Assembly (NCBI GenBank): GCA_029865845.1
Contig: JARXAM010000110.1
Coordinates: forward strand, 1 to 34,323
From: Rhodoferax sp.
GTDB lineage: Bacteria > Pseudomonadota > Gammaproteobacteria > Burkholderiales > Burkholderiaceae_C
Direction: 5' to 3'
DNA length: 34,323 nucleotides
Notes under the pieces: generated by a model
Told to the model about the DNA's origin: nothing
Database searches by the model: none
What the model saw: only the letters and a program-made list of their open reading frames with translations
Part shown: positions 16,529-23,894 of the stretch, piece by piece
How the letters are laid out: each line of letters begins with the position of its first letter
Numbering within the stretch: the stretch's first letter is position 1
Program-made: the position numbers and the translations under genes

Positions 16529-17586
16529 ACGCGCTAGTCCTCCAGTTGCGCCCTTTCTTGCAACCCAGGCGTGTGCATCCTGCCAGCTTGCTTGTCGGTG
16601 CTTTGTTGCTGGGTGTGGTTGTGGCGATCCAATGCGGTGCAGTGCCAGTAACAAGTAGCGACTGGCTATCGGTCCTGGTACCTGGTGAGCAGCAAGCACG
16701 CGCTGGGGGCGCGTATGTGCTGTGGAATATCCGCTTGCCCAGAGCCTTGTTCTCTGTGTTGGTGGGAGCTAGCTTGGGGCTTGCGGGCGCATTAACCCAA
16801 GGTCTGTTCCGCAACCCTCTGGCCGATCCAGGGCTATTGGGTGTGAGCGCCGGGGCAGCTTGCGCGGCTGCATTAACGATTGTGGTTTTTTCGGGGCTGA
16901 ACCTGCCGATACCAGTTTCTTGGCGCGCATGGCTCTTACCTGCTGCTGCTTTTGGTGGTGCACTGGGTGTGTGCTTCACGCTGGATCGAATTGCTCGGTG
17001 GATTGCGCCGGGGTCTATCGCAGGCCTGTTGTTGACTGGTGTCGCGCTGAACGCCTTGGCGGCAGCAGTCATCGGCTTGTGTACTTACCTTGCCACGGAT
17101 GAACAGCTGCGCAGCCTTTCATTCTGGACTTTGGGTTCGCTGGCTGGCGGTAATTGGGAGATGGTTGTGCTCCTAGCTTCTGTGTTGCTGGTTGGTGGGT
17201 GGCGGGTAGGCCAATTGGTGCGTGCCATGAACGCGCTGGCCTTGGGTGAATCTGCCGCAGCGCATGTGGGCGTGGATGTCCACCGCCTGCGCAGCCATGT
17301 CATCGTCTTGGTGGCTGTACTGGCTGGAGTTTGCGTAGCATGGTGCGGAATGATCGGCTTCATTGGGCTGATTGCGCCCCACCTCGTGAGAATTTGGGCA
17401 GGTGCGGACCAGCGGCGGGTTGTACCACTGTCGATGCTAATGGGTGGACTGCTTTTGCTCGTGGCCGATACCTTGGCCCGCACGGTAGCTATTCCCGCCG
17501 AGATTCCGGTGGGGATATTTACGGCACTCCTAGGCAGCCCGTTCTTCCTGTTGTTGCTGCGCGGTGCACGCGGTCGGATCGGGTGA
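16525..17586 (+). CDS. hmuU: Haem ABC transporter permease HmuU (FecCD family)
   Basis: Inner-membrane permease, 353 aa, with about ten hydrophobic helices. FecCD hallmarks are present: WNIRLPRALFSVLVGASLGLAG, GLFRNPLADPGLLGVSAGAA, FWTLGSLAGGNWEM and WCGMIGFIGLIAPHLVR (the ATPase-coupling region), ending in GSPFFLLLLR. Forms a homodimer in the BtuC-like fold. Both ends overlap neighbours (ATGA with hmuT, ATG in the TGATG at 17584-17588 with hmuV), so import genes are tightly coupled. Confidence 0.95.
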   Translation: MNALVLQLRPFLQPRRVHPASLLVGALLLGVVVAIQCGAVPVTSSDWLSVLVPGEQQARAGGAYVLWNIRLPRALFSVLVGASLGLAGALTQGLFRNPLADPGLLGVSAGAACAAALTIVVFSGLNLPIPVSWRAWLLPAAAFGGALGVCFTLDRIARWIAPGSIAGLLLTGVALNALAAAVIGLCTYLATDEQLRSLSFWTLGSLAGGNWEMVVLLASVLLVGGWRVGQLVRAMNALALGESAAAHVGVDVHRLRSHVIVLVAVLAGVCVAWCGMIGFIGLIAPHLVRIWAGADQRRVVPLSMLMGGLLLLVADTLARTVAIPAEIPVGIFTALLGSPFFLLLLRGARGRIG

Positions 17587-18416
17587 TGCCTATGTCAATG
17601 AATACATCAACACATACCAAACTGATGCAACTCGATTCAGCGAGTATCAGCTTGGGTATGAGTTCCTTTGGGCCGTTTACCCTCGAGGTCGTACCCGGTG
17701 AACGCATAGCCATTCTGGGTCCTAGTGGGGCGGGCAAATCCACCTTGCTTAAGCTTATGTCGCGCGATTGGACACCCAGGACAGGTCGGGTCCTTTTCAA
17801 AGGGCAGACGCATGCAGCGTGGAGCTTGCAGGACTTAAGTCGCCTTCGGGCGGTACTTCCGCAGTCCAGCGAAGTGGCTTTCGGACTTCAAACCGATTTG
17901 GTGGTCGGCTTGGGGCGCGTTGCACGCATTCACGACGCTCTGCTGTCCGACATCATTGAAGCATCCGCAACGCTGGCGCACGCTGCCCACTTATTGGGGC
18001 GGCGCTTTGACACACTGTCTGGCGGCGAGCAGGCGCGTGTTCAATTGGCGCGGGTATTTGCACAATTGTGGGATGCCAGTGATGGATTGATCCTGGTCGA
18101 TGAACCCTTGGCTGCGCTTGACCCCGGCTTGCAGGTCGATTTGCTGGACAGCTTGGATGTCTACGCCGCCGAGCGAAACCATGCGCTTGTAGCAATACTG
18201 CATGATGTAAATCAAGCGATGCAGGGTTTTGATCGACTGCTATTGGTCAAAGGCGGCAAACTTGTCGCGGATATGCCCAGCTCTGCCGATGCAGTCCCTG
18301 CTCTGGAAGCACTTTATGGCATCTCACTAAGTTGCGTTACTGACATTCAAGGCTCCTTTGTCGTTTCGCCACTGCGCAAGTCAACAAGACGGCCTGCTAC
18401 CGAGGCGACAGCATGA
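17586..18416 (+). CDS. hmuV: Haem ABC transporter ATPase HmuV
   Basis: ATPase of the haem importer, about 276 aa. Walker A GPSGAGKST (about residue 45), signature LSGGEQARVQLARV, Walker B LILVDEPLAALDPG and switch LHDVNQA. The start at 17586 overlaps the hmuU stop; two more in-frame ATGs follow at 17592 and 17598 and cannot be excluded. The stop overlaps the tonB-like gene start as ATGA. Confidence 0.93.
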   Translation: MPMSMNTSTHTKLMQLDSASISLGMSSFGPFTLEVVPGERIAILGPSGAGKSTLLKLMSRDWTPRTGRVLFKGQTHAAWSLQDLSRLRAVLPQSSEVAFGLQTDLVVGLGRVARIHDALLSDIIEASATLAHAAHLLGRRFDTLSGGEQARVQLARVFAQLWDASDGLILVDEPLAALDPGLQVDLLDSLDVYAAERNHALVAILHDVNQAMQGFDRLLLVKGGKLVADMPSSADAVPALEALYGISLSCVTDIQGSFVVSPLRKSTRRPATEATA

Positions 18417-19189
18417 CCTCATGGGTTCCCTTTGGAGTTCAGCACCCCCATCGGGCTGCGACCATGTTTTCTCTAACGATGCATGCGATAGCGCTAGCAG
18501 GCTTGACCCAATACACCACGCATCACCACATTGAGTTGAACCTTGACAAGCAACGCTTGCCCCAACCGATATACGGCATGCAACTGACCGAACACAGGGT
18601 GCCACCCGGACGCACGGTTACCAATGCACTGCACGAACGCGGCGAACCTCCATCGGCAGATCGACCACTGCAACAGATTGCTGCGGAAACAAGTCCACAA
18701 CCCACACTGCCTACATTCAAACTAGCCGGACCCTACGCGGCCCATTCGGTTGACGACGCGACGTACGATGTCCATGCTGGGGGCGACACCTCACACTCGC
18801 CCACAACAACAGCTAAGTTGATTGCTGGAGCGGTGGAACAGAGTCGGGGCGACGGCCATGGCACGGCGGCAAGCACGACGCCCTTAGAAGGACAACCTGA
18901 CCATCGACCCACTCAAGGTGCGCGGCCCGACTATGCCTACAACCCGCAGCCAGATTACCCCATGCTTTTGCGTGAGCAAGGTGTCGGCGGTGTGGTCTGG
19001 CTGCGGGTGTGGGTGAGCAGCGACGGGCGGCCAGTTGAGATCAAACTCGCCAAGGGCAGCGGCTACCGTTTGTTAGACGACGCGGCTTTGCGCGCAGTGA
19101 AACTATGGCGTTTCATTCCTGCCAAGAATGGGGAACAGTCGCTGGCCAGTTGGGTGGAGTTCCCTATTCGATTCACACTCAATGGCTAA
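18413..19189 (+). CDS. tonB: TonB-like energy transducer
   Basis: A 258-aa protein with a TonB C-terminal domain (about residues 175-258: YNPQPDYPMLLREQGVGGVV, SDGRPVEIKLAKGSGYRLLDDAAL, VKLWRFIPAKNG). It would carry inner-membrane energy to the haem receptor. The N-terminal anchor is weak (about residues 16-35, with polar and His residues next to it), and the periplasmic linker is less rich in Pro-Lys/Glu than classic TonB. No exbB or exbD lies in the island, so it must borrow them. Overlaps hmuV by four bases. Confidence 0.83.
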   Translation: MTSWVPFGVQHPHRAATMFSLTMHAIALAGLTQYTTHHHIELNLDKQRLPQPIYGMQLTEHRVPPGRTVTNALHERGEPPSADRPLQQIAAETSPQPTLPTFKLAGPYAAHSVDDATYDVHAGGDTSHSPTTTAKLIAGAVEQSRGDGHGTAASTTPLEGQPDHRPTQGARPDYAYNPQPDYPMLLREQGVGGVVWLRVWVSSDGRPVEIKLAKGSGYRLLDDAALRAVKLWRFIPAKNGEQSLASWVEFPIRFTLNG

Positions 19190-19197
19190 ACCATGAA
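19164..19197 (+). repeat. tonB/VOC junction, intact copy of a 34-bp repeat
   Basis: The last codons of the tonB-like gene and the ATG of the VOC gene recur at 22455-22488 with 33 of 34 bases identical. This is the functional copy. Confidence 0.85.
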
Positions 19198-19576
19198 CCA
19201 AGCAGACATTTTCGAGATCAAGGCCTTTGTTCCCGCACGAGACTTCACTACATCGTTGGTGTTTTATGCTGACATGGGGTTCGAAGTGCGCTCAAACGCT
19301 GGCGGCATTGCCTATCTGTGTCGCGACGGATACAGCTTTCTGCTGCAAGAGATCTTTGTTGAATCCCATGCGCACAACTTCCAGATGCACATTTTGGTCA
19401 AAGACGTAGAGGCATGGTACGCCAAGGTCTGCGAAGCGAAGCTGGTCGAAAAATACTCAGTGCGGCTGACACCTATCAAGACACAGCCGTACTACATGCG
19501 TGACTTTACTGTGTCTGATCCAAGCGGTGTGTGCTGGATCATTGGCGAGAACATACCGGGTGGCCTGCATGTCTGA
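19193..19576 (+). CDS. VOC (glyoxalase/bleomycin-resistance superfamily) protein, function unknown
   Basis: A 127-aa single VOC module made of two beta-alpha-beta-beta-beta units. Visible pieces are EIKAFVPARDFTTSLVFYADMGF, FQMHILVKDVEAWYAKV and the final DFTVSDPSGVCWIIGEN. VOC proteins are metal enzymes, antibiotic binders or dioxygenases; a His (in QMH) and Glu (in IGEN) are candidate metal ligands. Three bases separate it from the tonB-like stop and its own stop overlaps the ChaN-like gene, so it is cotranscribed with haem uptake. A role in haem or tetrapyrrole handling is only inferred from that. Confidence 0.8.
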   Translation: MNQADIFEIKAFVPARDFTTSLVFYADMGFEVRSNAGGIAYLCRDGYSFLLQEIFVESHAHNFQMHILVKDVEAWYAKVCEAKLVEKYSVRLTPIKTQPYYMRDFTVSDPSGVCWIIGENIPGGLHV

Positions 19577-20417
19577 GTTTTCCCGGCAGACCCGCCCCGT
19601 GTTGCTACAGAGATGTTTTCTGCTTTACTTATCTCTCATTCTCGTCGGCTGCACGCATGTGCCCGTGTTGCATGATCCAAACATACTCCTGCTGGGAGAA
19701 GTGCACGACATCCCTGATGGTCATCGACAACGATACGAATATCTGCTGCGCCTGATCGAAGGTGGTTGGCGACCTGCATTGGTGATGGAACAGTCCGACC
19801 GTGAAAATCAAGGCGCGCTGACCAAGGCCCAAGAAGAGTGTGCAGATGCGGATTGCGTCATTCGCAGTGCAGGCGGCAAGCGGTGGGAGTGGCCATACTA
19901 CCGCCCCCTCATTGAACTTGCGCTGCATTACCACCTCCCTCTGATTGCCGCTAACGCTTCGCGAGCGGAGACTGCGAGCGTGATGAATAGCGGCTTGCCT
20001 GCTGAGCTAGACCCGGAAACAGTTTCGATGTACGGGCTGATGGTGCCGCTGCACGCTGACGTGATCCACGGCCAACGAGTTGCGATTGAGGCGGGCCACT
20101 GCGGCAAGGTGCCCGAATCCTTGGTTCAGGGCATGCTGAGTGCTCAGATGGCGCGAGATGTCTGGATGGCACACGCTTTGCGAAAAAGCGCCAAGACGGG
20201 AGCGGTCTTGATCGCGGGGAACGGTCACATCCGCCGCGACATTGGGGTACCTCACTGGCTTTCTGTCGTAGGAGTTGGAAGTTTTCAAACCCACGGTTTC
20301 ATTGAGCGGGGTTCAAAGTCCGTGGAATCAACTCACGACGTTACCCACTCCATCGTTCCGCATCAGTGCCCTAACCCTTGCATCCAAATGGTTTTGCAGT
20401 CCAAAACATCCCTATAA
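19569..20417 (+). CDS. chaN: ChaN-family haem-binding lipoprotein
   Basis: About 282 aa from the ATG at 19569, which overlaps the VOC stop. A lipoprotein signal ends in the lipobox LVGC (Cys28). The mature part begins with ILLGEVHDIPDGHRQRYEYLL and later has AGNGHIRRDIGVPHWL, the paired motifs of the ChaN/TIKI-like fold. Campylobacter ChaN is an iron-regulated outer-membrane-anchored lipoprotein that binds haem, in line with this neighbourhood. An in-frame start at 19500 would lie inside the VOC gene and gives no better signal. Beyond the core is a C-terminal tail with several Cys, Gln and His. Confidence 0.87.
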   Translation: MSEFSRQTRPVLLQRCFLLYLSLILVGCTHVPVLHDPNILLLGEVHDIPDGHRQRYEYLLRLIEGGWRPALVMEQSDRENQGALTKAQEECADADCVIRSAGGKRWEWPYYRPLIELALHYHLPLIAANASRAETASVMNSGLPAELDPETVSMYGLMVPLHADVIHGQRVAIEAGHCGKVPESLVQGMLSAQMARDVWMAHALRKSAKTGAVLIAGNGHIRRDIGVPHWLSVVGVGSFQTHGFIERGSKSVESTHDVTHSIVPHQCPNPCIQMVLQSKTSL

Positions 20418-20430
20418 CTGAGACATTGCC

Positions 20431-21702
20431 ATGTGTGACCATGACGCGAAACAACCCATTGCCGTGCACGTTGGGAAGCCAAGTCCCATTGTCGGGGCGG
20501 CGCCTTCGACGGGATCAAGAAGACAGCGGCTTTGGGATTTGCCGCATAAGTGTCATTGCCCAGTAGTTGGGGTGTGCTTCCCATTGGATACCTTGCGGCG
20601 TCTGGTGAACAAGGCGTTGGGTGGCAAGGCTGTGGCCGACGACTATGAAGTGCATGTAGGCGCTATCGCAGAGTGCATTCATCGGAACCGGCTGTCTGAG
20701 TTGATGCAACATGAATTGGAAAGACGCTATGCGCGCGAGATCAAAGCCTACAGATTGGCCAAGACGACGAAAGCTGTGGCGGACCTGTGGGCCACCGCCG
20801 TGTGTCAAGGCGACGTGGCGGGTGCATTTTGGGCTGCTCTGACGCACCCGCGTTGTGATGACCTGTTGCAGGAAGCGTTGTGTCGAGACATGCACATGCT
20901 TCAGCACCAAGCCGGGGCAACGGTGCGAATAGACATTGCCAAGTTCAATGCCTTGATGAACGAAAACGCTATCCTGAGCAGGGAACTAGGCAGGGTACAG
21001 ACCAGAAGTACCCGTCTCCTGTCAGATAAAAATGGGGAGATAGAGCGACTGAATGCGCAGCTCATGCAACTTCGGGCCGAGGGCGTGACCAAGGACAGTC
21101 GCCTCGCCTTCTTGGTGGAGGACATGGCAGCCTTGAAAGCGTCGATTCCGGGTTTCGATGCAGGCGTGCGTCTACAAAAGAAAGTTGACCAGATGGCGGC
21201 CCGACAGTCCGAACTTGAAGGGCAGAACACGGAATTGAGGCAAAAGCTGGCCTCTGCCGCCAAGTCGCTGGACGCGCTGGGTAGCGATGCATTGAATGCT
21301 GTGAGAACAGACGTACCGGAACGACCGGAGCCACACCTTTCCCCTGTCACGGTGTACTTGAAGCAGAAAACCGTGTTGTGCGTTGGAGGACGCAGCGGCA
21401 ACATTGCCATCTATCGTGACCTTGTGGAACGTGTCGGTGGCAGGTTCGCGCACCACGATGGCGGCTTGGAAGACAGCCAAAGCGTGCTTGATTCAAGTCT
21501 GGCGGCGGCAGATTTGGTGATTTGCCAGACGGGCTGCATCAGTCACAACGCTTATTGGAAGGTCAAGGATTTCTGCAAGCGCACAGGCAAACGCTGCGTA
21601 TTTGTAGAGAACCCCAGCGCATCGTCACTGGTCCGAGGTTTGGAACAAATGTCCGACCATGACACGGGTGCGATTCAGGGGAATAATGTTACCTTGTCCT
21701 AG
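20431..21702 (+). CDS. DUF2325 coiled-coil protein with N-terminal Cys/His cluster
   Basis: A 423-aa protein of unknown function. The N-terminus has a His/Cys cluster, H39-x-C41-H42-C43-x5-C49 (PHKCHCPVVGVC). The middle (about residues 170-290) is Gln/Glu/Leu-rich and probably coiled coil. The C-terminal DUF2325 domain (about 312-400) shows VLCVGGRSGNIAIYRDLVE, GGRFAHHDGGLEDSQ, CQTGCISHNAYWKVK and KRCVFVENPS. The cluster could bind metal or Fe-S. It starts 13 bases after the ChaN-like gene, so probably the last gene of the haem transcript or its 3' part. I know of no firm function for the family. Confidence 0.75.
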   Translation: MCDHDAKQPIAVHVGKPSPIVGAAPSTGSRRQRLWDLPHKCHCPVVGVCFPLDTLRRLVNKALGGKAVADDYEVHVGAIAECIHRNRLSELMQHELERRYAREIKAYRLAKTTKAVADLWATAVCQGDVAGAFWAALTHPRCDDLLQEALCRDMHMLQHQAGATVRIDIAKFNALMNENAILSRELGRVQTRSTRLLSDKNGEIERLNAQLMQLRAEGVTKDSRLAFLVEDMAALKASIPGFDAGVRLQKKVDQMAARQSELEGQNTELRQKLASAAKSLDALGSDALNAVRTDVPERPEPHLSPVTVYLKQKTVLCVGGRSGNIAIYRDLVERVGGRFAHHDGGLEDSQSVLDSSLAAADLVICQTGCISHNAYWKVKDFCKRTGKRCVFVENPSASSLVRGLEQMSDHDTGAIQGNNVTLS

Positions 21703-21762
21703 GCCAGTTCAAAGGCATAAGCTGCCGCCGATGTTGTTCTCAATTCCATTAAGGAGAAAAAT

Positions 21763-22218
21763 ATGGAAGACGCAAAAAATCAAGTTGCAATTGATGCCCT
21801 CAATCGCATCATGGAGTTGGAATTGGCGGGAGTGGTGAAATACACCCACTACTCGTTGATGGTGTATGGCTACAACCGCATTCCCATCGTGTCATGGCTC
21901 AAGGGTAATGCCGAGGAAGGTCTCGGACACGCTCATAAAGCGGGTGAACTGGTGACCTTGCTAGGCGGGCATCCGTCGCTGAAAATAGGCACCCTGCTGG
22001 AAACCGAGAAGCACGATATTGGCGACATTCTGCGTGAGAGCCTGGAGCACGAGAAAGGTGCCCTGGCGGCATATTACGACCTGTTGAAAATCGCAGAAGG
22101 CAATTCAGTCTTACTGGAGGAATATGCCCGCGAAATGATTGTTCAAGAGGAGTTGCATCTTGATGAAGTAAACAAGATGTTGCGCAAGCCAGGAGCCACT
22201 GAGCCCTTTAAAGAGTAA
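21763..22218 (+). CDS. Bacterioferritin-like four-helix iron protein
   Basis: A 151-aa protein with the ferritin-like four-helix pattern. Candidate ligands are E18/E20 and Y27 on helix A, E51/E52 with H56 on helix B, a Glu in LRESLEHEKGALAAYY on helix C, and E-x-x-H in QEELHLDEV on helix D. The helix B spacing (E-x-x-x-H) differs from the E-x-x-H of classical bacterioferritin. Preceded by AAGGAG at a good distance. At the end of a haem-uptake island, iron storage or detoxification is likely; a Dps-like or rubrerythrin-like role is possible. The 60-base gap upstream may hold its own promoter, but none is clear. Confidence 0.8.
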   Translation: MEDAKNQVAIDALNRIMELELAGVVKYTHYSLMVYGYNRIPIVSWLKGNAEEGLGHAHKAGELVTLLGGHPSLKIGTLLETEKHDIGDILRESLEHEKGALAAYYDLLKIAEGNSVLLEEYAREMIVQEELHLDEVNKMLRKPGATEPFKE

Positions 22219-22334
22219 TCCGGGAGCAGTACCCCGATCAACGCACACTGATAGTGCGCGACCAGCTACTAGTTTGCTAGCGCCAGTCAAAGCAGTGCTG
22301 CATGGTTATCCCAAGTCAGCGCAGAGTTTGGAGT

Positions 22335-22454
22335 TCATAGCGAGGGTGCGGTTTTCGGGTGTAGCAGCGCCACACCCTGCCCGGTCACCCACACACCATT
22401 TCCCTTTGTGGCCAACGCTCCGGCACCGGCCAGCGTGTGGGTTGGCAGGGTAAT
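22335..22454 (-). pseudogene. Orphan C-terminal coding remnant, unidentified
   Basis: On the minus strand an open frame of 39 residues ends with TGA at 22335. It reads like real protein (LAGAGALATKGNGVWVTGQG, then VALLHPKTAPSL). Going upstream, the frame meets a TAG at 22455-22457, exactly where the tonB/VOC repeat begins, so the rest of the gene appears to have been cut away. I do not recognise the family; it may be the tail of a former phn-side gene, since it has the same strand as phnN. Confidence 0.35.
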
Positions 22455-22545
22455 CTATTCGACTCACACTCAATGGCTAAACCATGAAACCAACAGGCCT
22501 TGTCGACATCAAGGCGCGGGGACTTGCCCAAGACTTCTGCAAAAT
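22455..22545 (+). pseudogene. Decayed second copy of the tonB-end/VOC-start junction
   Basis: Bases 22455-22488 match 19164-19197 at 33 of 34 positions (end of tonB-like gene, stop, spacer, VOC ATG). The following codons keep the VOC frame: MKPTGLVDIKA...AQDF against MNQADIFEIKA...ARDF, the same length and with I-K-A and D-F kept. After about residue 20 the likeness is lost, and further downstream the frame only runs antisense to phnN. A remnant of a related VOC gene. Confidence 0.7.
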
Positions 22546-22626
22546 GTGGTGCATCTCAAGTGACCCACGCGTTTGTGGTGAGTGCGGCTCAGCGTTGATA
22601 CTAGGATGTACCGAAGTAACAGCGAT

Positions 22627-23190
22627 CTACGCCGCCCACCCCGGCAAAAAGCCCAAGGCCAATTCCAGCTGGCGACCGGCATCTTGCAGGCTGCCGTTGT
22701 TGTGGATCTCCAGCACGGTGGTGCCGGGAGGGCGCTCCAGCGGTGGCGTGCGTTCCAGCCGAGCCTGGATGGAGACAGCGCTCTCGCGCCCGCGCGCCAC
22801 CAAGCGCTGCAACAACACCTCCGGGGCGGCAGTCACGTGCAGCACCACCAGCCCCGGCACCCGGGCAATGGCTTGCGACAGGTAGGCCCGCGAGCCGGTC
22901 ACAAACACCCACTGGGTGCCGGGTGGTCCCTGCAACTCGGCGTGGCGAACGCCATAGTCCAGCCCATTGGCCGACCAGCACAGCCCAAAGGCGTTGGCCG
23001 CGCGCTCGGTTGCAAAGACCGCTGGCGACAGGGGCTCATGCTGCTCTGCGCCGGGATGCGCCGCACGGGTGATGCAGCGGCGCGCAAAGTGCACCGCCGC
23101 CCCGGGCGGCAAGCGGCTTTTGAGCCACTCCAACACGCTGTCTTTGCCCGCGCCCGAAGGCCCCAGGGTGTAGATAAGCACCGGGCTCAT
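22627..23190 (-). CDS. phnN: Ribose 1,5-bisphosphate phosphokinase PhnN
   Basis: Makes 5-phosphoribosyl-1-diphosphate from ribose 1,5-bisphosphate, the last step of the C-P lyase route. The protein is 187 aa, the family length, with the guanylate-kinase-like fold. P-loop GPSGAGKDS (residues 10-18), VHFARRCITRAAHPGAEQHEPLS as the nucleoside-monophosphate-binding lid region, and VVLHVTAAPEVLLQRLVARGRE near the end. The start at 23190 overlaps the DUF1045 stop by four bases, so both are coupled behind phnF. Confidence 0.93.
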   Translation of the reverse strand: MSPVLIYTLGPSGAGKDSVLEWLKSRLPPGAAVHFARRCITRAAHPGAEQHEPLSPAVFATERAANAFGLCWSANGLDYGVRHAELQGPPGTQWVFVTGSRAYLSQAIARVPGLVVLHVTAAPEVLLQRLVARGRESAVSIQARLERTPPLERPPGTTVLEIHNNGSLQDAGRQLELALGFLPGWAA

Positions 23191-23894
23191 GGCACCAGCG
23201 GGAACTGGTCCAGCACCACAAAATCCGCGCCCGGCTGCGGCTCTGCAAACAGGCTCAGGCAGTCCACGCGGGCGGCTGCCACACCGTCGAAATGCTGCTG
23301 CGCTGCCGCCATCAGTGCCTGCACTTCGGCGGGCGAGCGCCCTTGCAAACTTCCGGTCAGCGACAGGTGAAACCGGAAGTGCTCCATCACATACGGGTAG
23401 CCCCATGCCACCAACAGCGCGTCCTCGGCGGGGGTGAGCGTGGCCTGGCGGCGACGCTGCAACTCGGCCTCTGACAGCGGGGCCGCCAGGGCATGCAACT
23501 CGCGCACACAGGCGCACGCCACGCGGTCCAGGCCCGTGCTGTCGCCCACGGGGGTCAGGGCTAAAAAGTCGTCCAAGCGGCGAATCTCCAGGGCGGGCAT
23601 CGCCATCGCGCCCAGGCTGCCTGCCAACTGGCACAGGCGCTCGCGCAGGTGCGAAAGGCCCACACCGGGTGCCAGCGTGAAGGGTGCTTTCAAGGTGGCG
23701 TGCCAGCCATAGCGGCGCGGTGCGGCGGTGAGTGCGGCCACGGTCTGTGGCGACAGGCCCGCTACCACCGGCTGCGCACGCATGCGGCCGTCGTGGGCGC
23801 AGCGGCCCAGCCAGTGGCTGCCCGCATGCCAGGCATCGCTGCCGATAGCAGGGGCGTAATACACCGCGTAGCGGTAGTGCGTGGCCTCAGTCAT
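23187..23894 (-). CDS. DUF1045 phosphonate-operon protein, putative 2H phosphoesterase
   Basis: A 235-aa protein of the DUF1045 family found in phosphonate operons. Two H-x-T/S motifs of the 2H phosphoesterase fold are visible: HATLKAPF (about residue 65) and FHLSLTG (about residue 172). N-terminal RYAVYYAPA is typical. Family knowledge: the role is not firmly settled, but a cyclic phosphodiesterase step is plausible. No PhnP-type metallo-beta-lactamase is seen in the window, so it may open the 5-phosphoribosyl 1,2-cyclic phosphate that PhnJ makes. It overlaps phnF by eight bases and phnN by four. Confidence 0.85.
   Translation of the reverse strand: MTEATHYRYAVYYAPAIGSDAWHAGSHWLGRCAHDGRMRAQPVVAGLSPQTVAALTAAPRRYGWHATLKAPFTLAPGVGLSHLRERLCQLAGSLGAMAMPALEIRRLDDFLALTPVGDSTGLDRVACACVRELHALAAPLSEAELQRRRQATLTPAEDALLVAWGYPYVMEHFRFHLSLTGSLQGRSPAEVQALMAAAQQHFDGVAAARVDCLSLFAEPQPGADFVVLDQFPLVP

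Larger units (their letters stand above)
22219..22626. other. Scar region without an intact gene at the island edge
   Basis: About 400 bases between the ferritin-like gene and the phnN stop. It contains an orphan reading frame on the minus strand (22335-22454) and a decayed second copy of the tonB/VOC junction (22455 to about 22545). I see no complete gene, no tRNA and no clear terminator in it. It marks the change from lower-GC haem genes to high-GC phn genes. Confidence 0.6.

Noticed and set aside
22219-22340. Possible attachment site or terminator after the ferritin-like gene.
   Set aside because: Only a weak GCTAG-type symmetry near 22262-22282 is seen, with no T-run, no tRNA and no matching repeat at the left edge of the island.
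22484-22885. A 133-codon plus-strand frame starting in the VOC remnant.
   Set aside because: Only the first 20 or so codons look like VOC; from 22627 the frame runs antisense to phnN. It is a chance read-through, not a gene.
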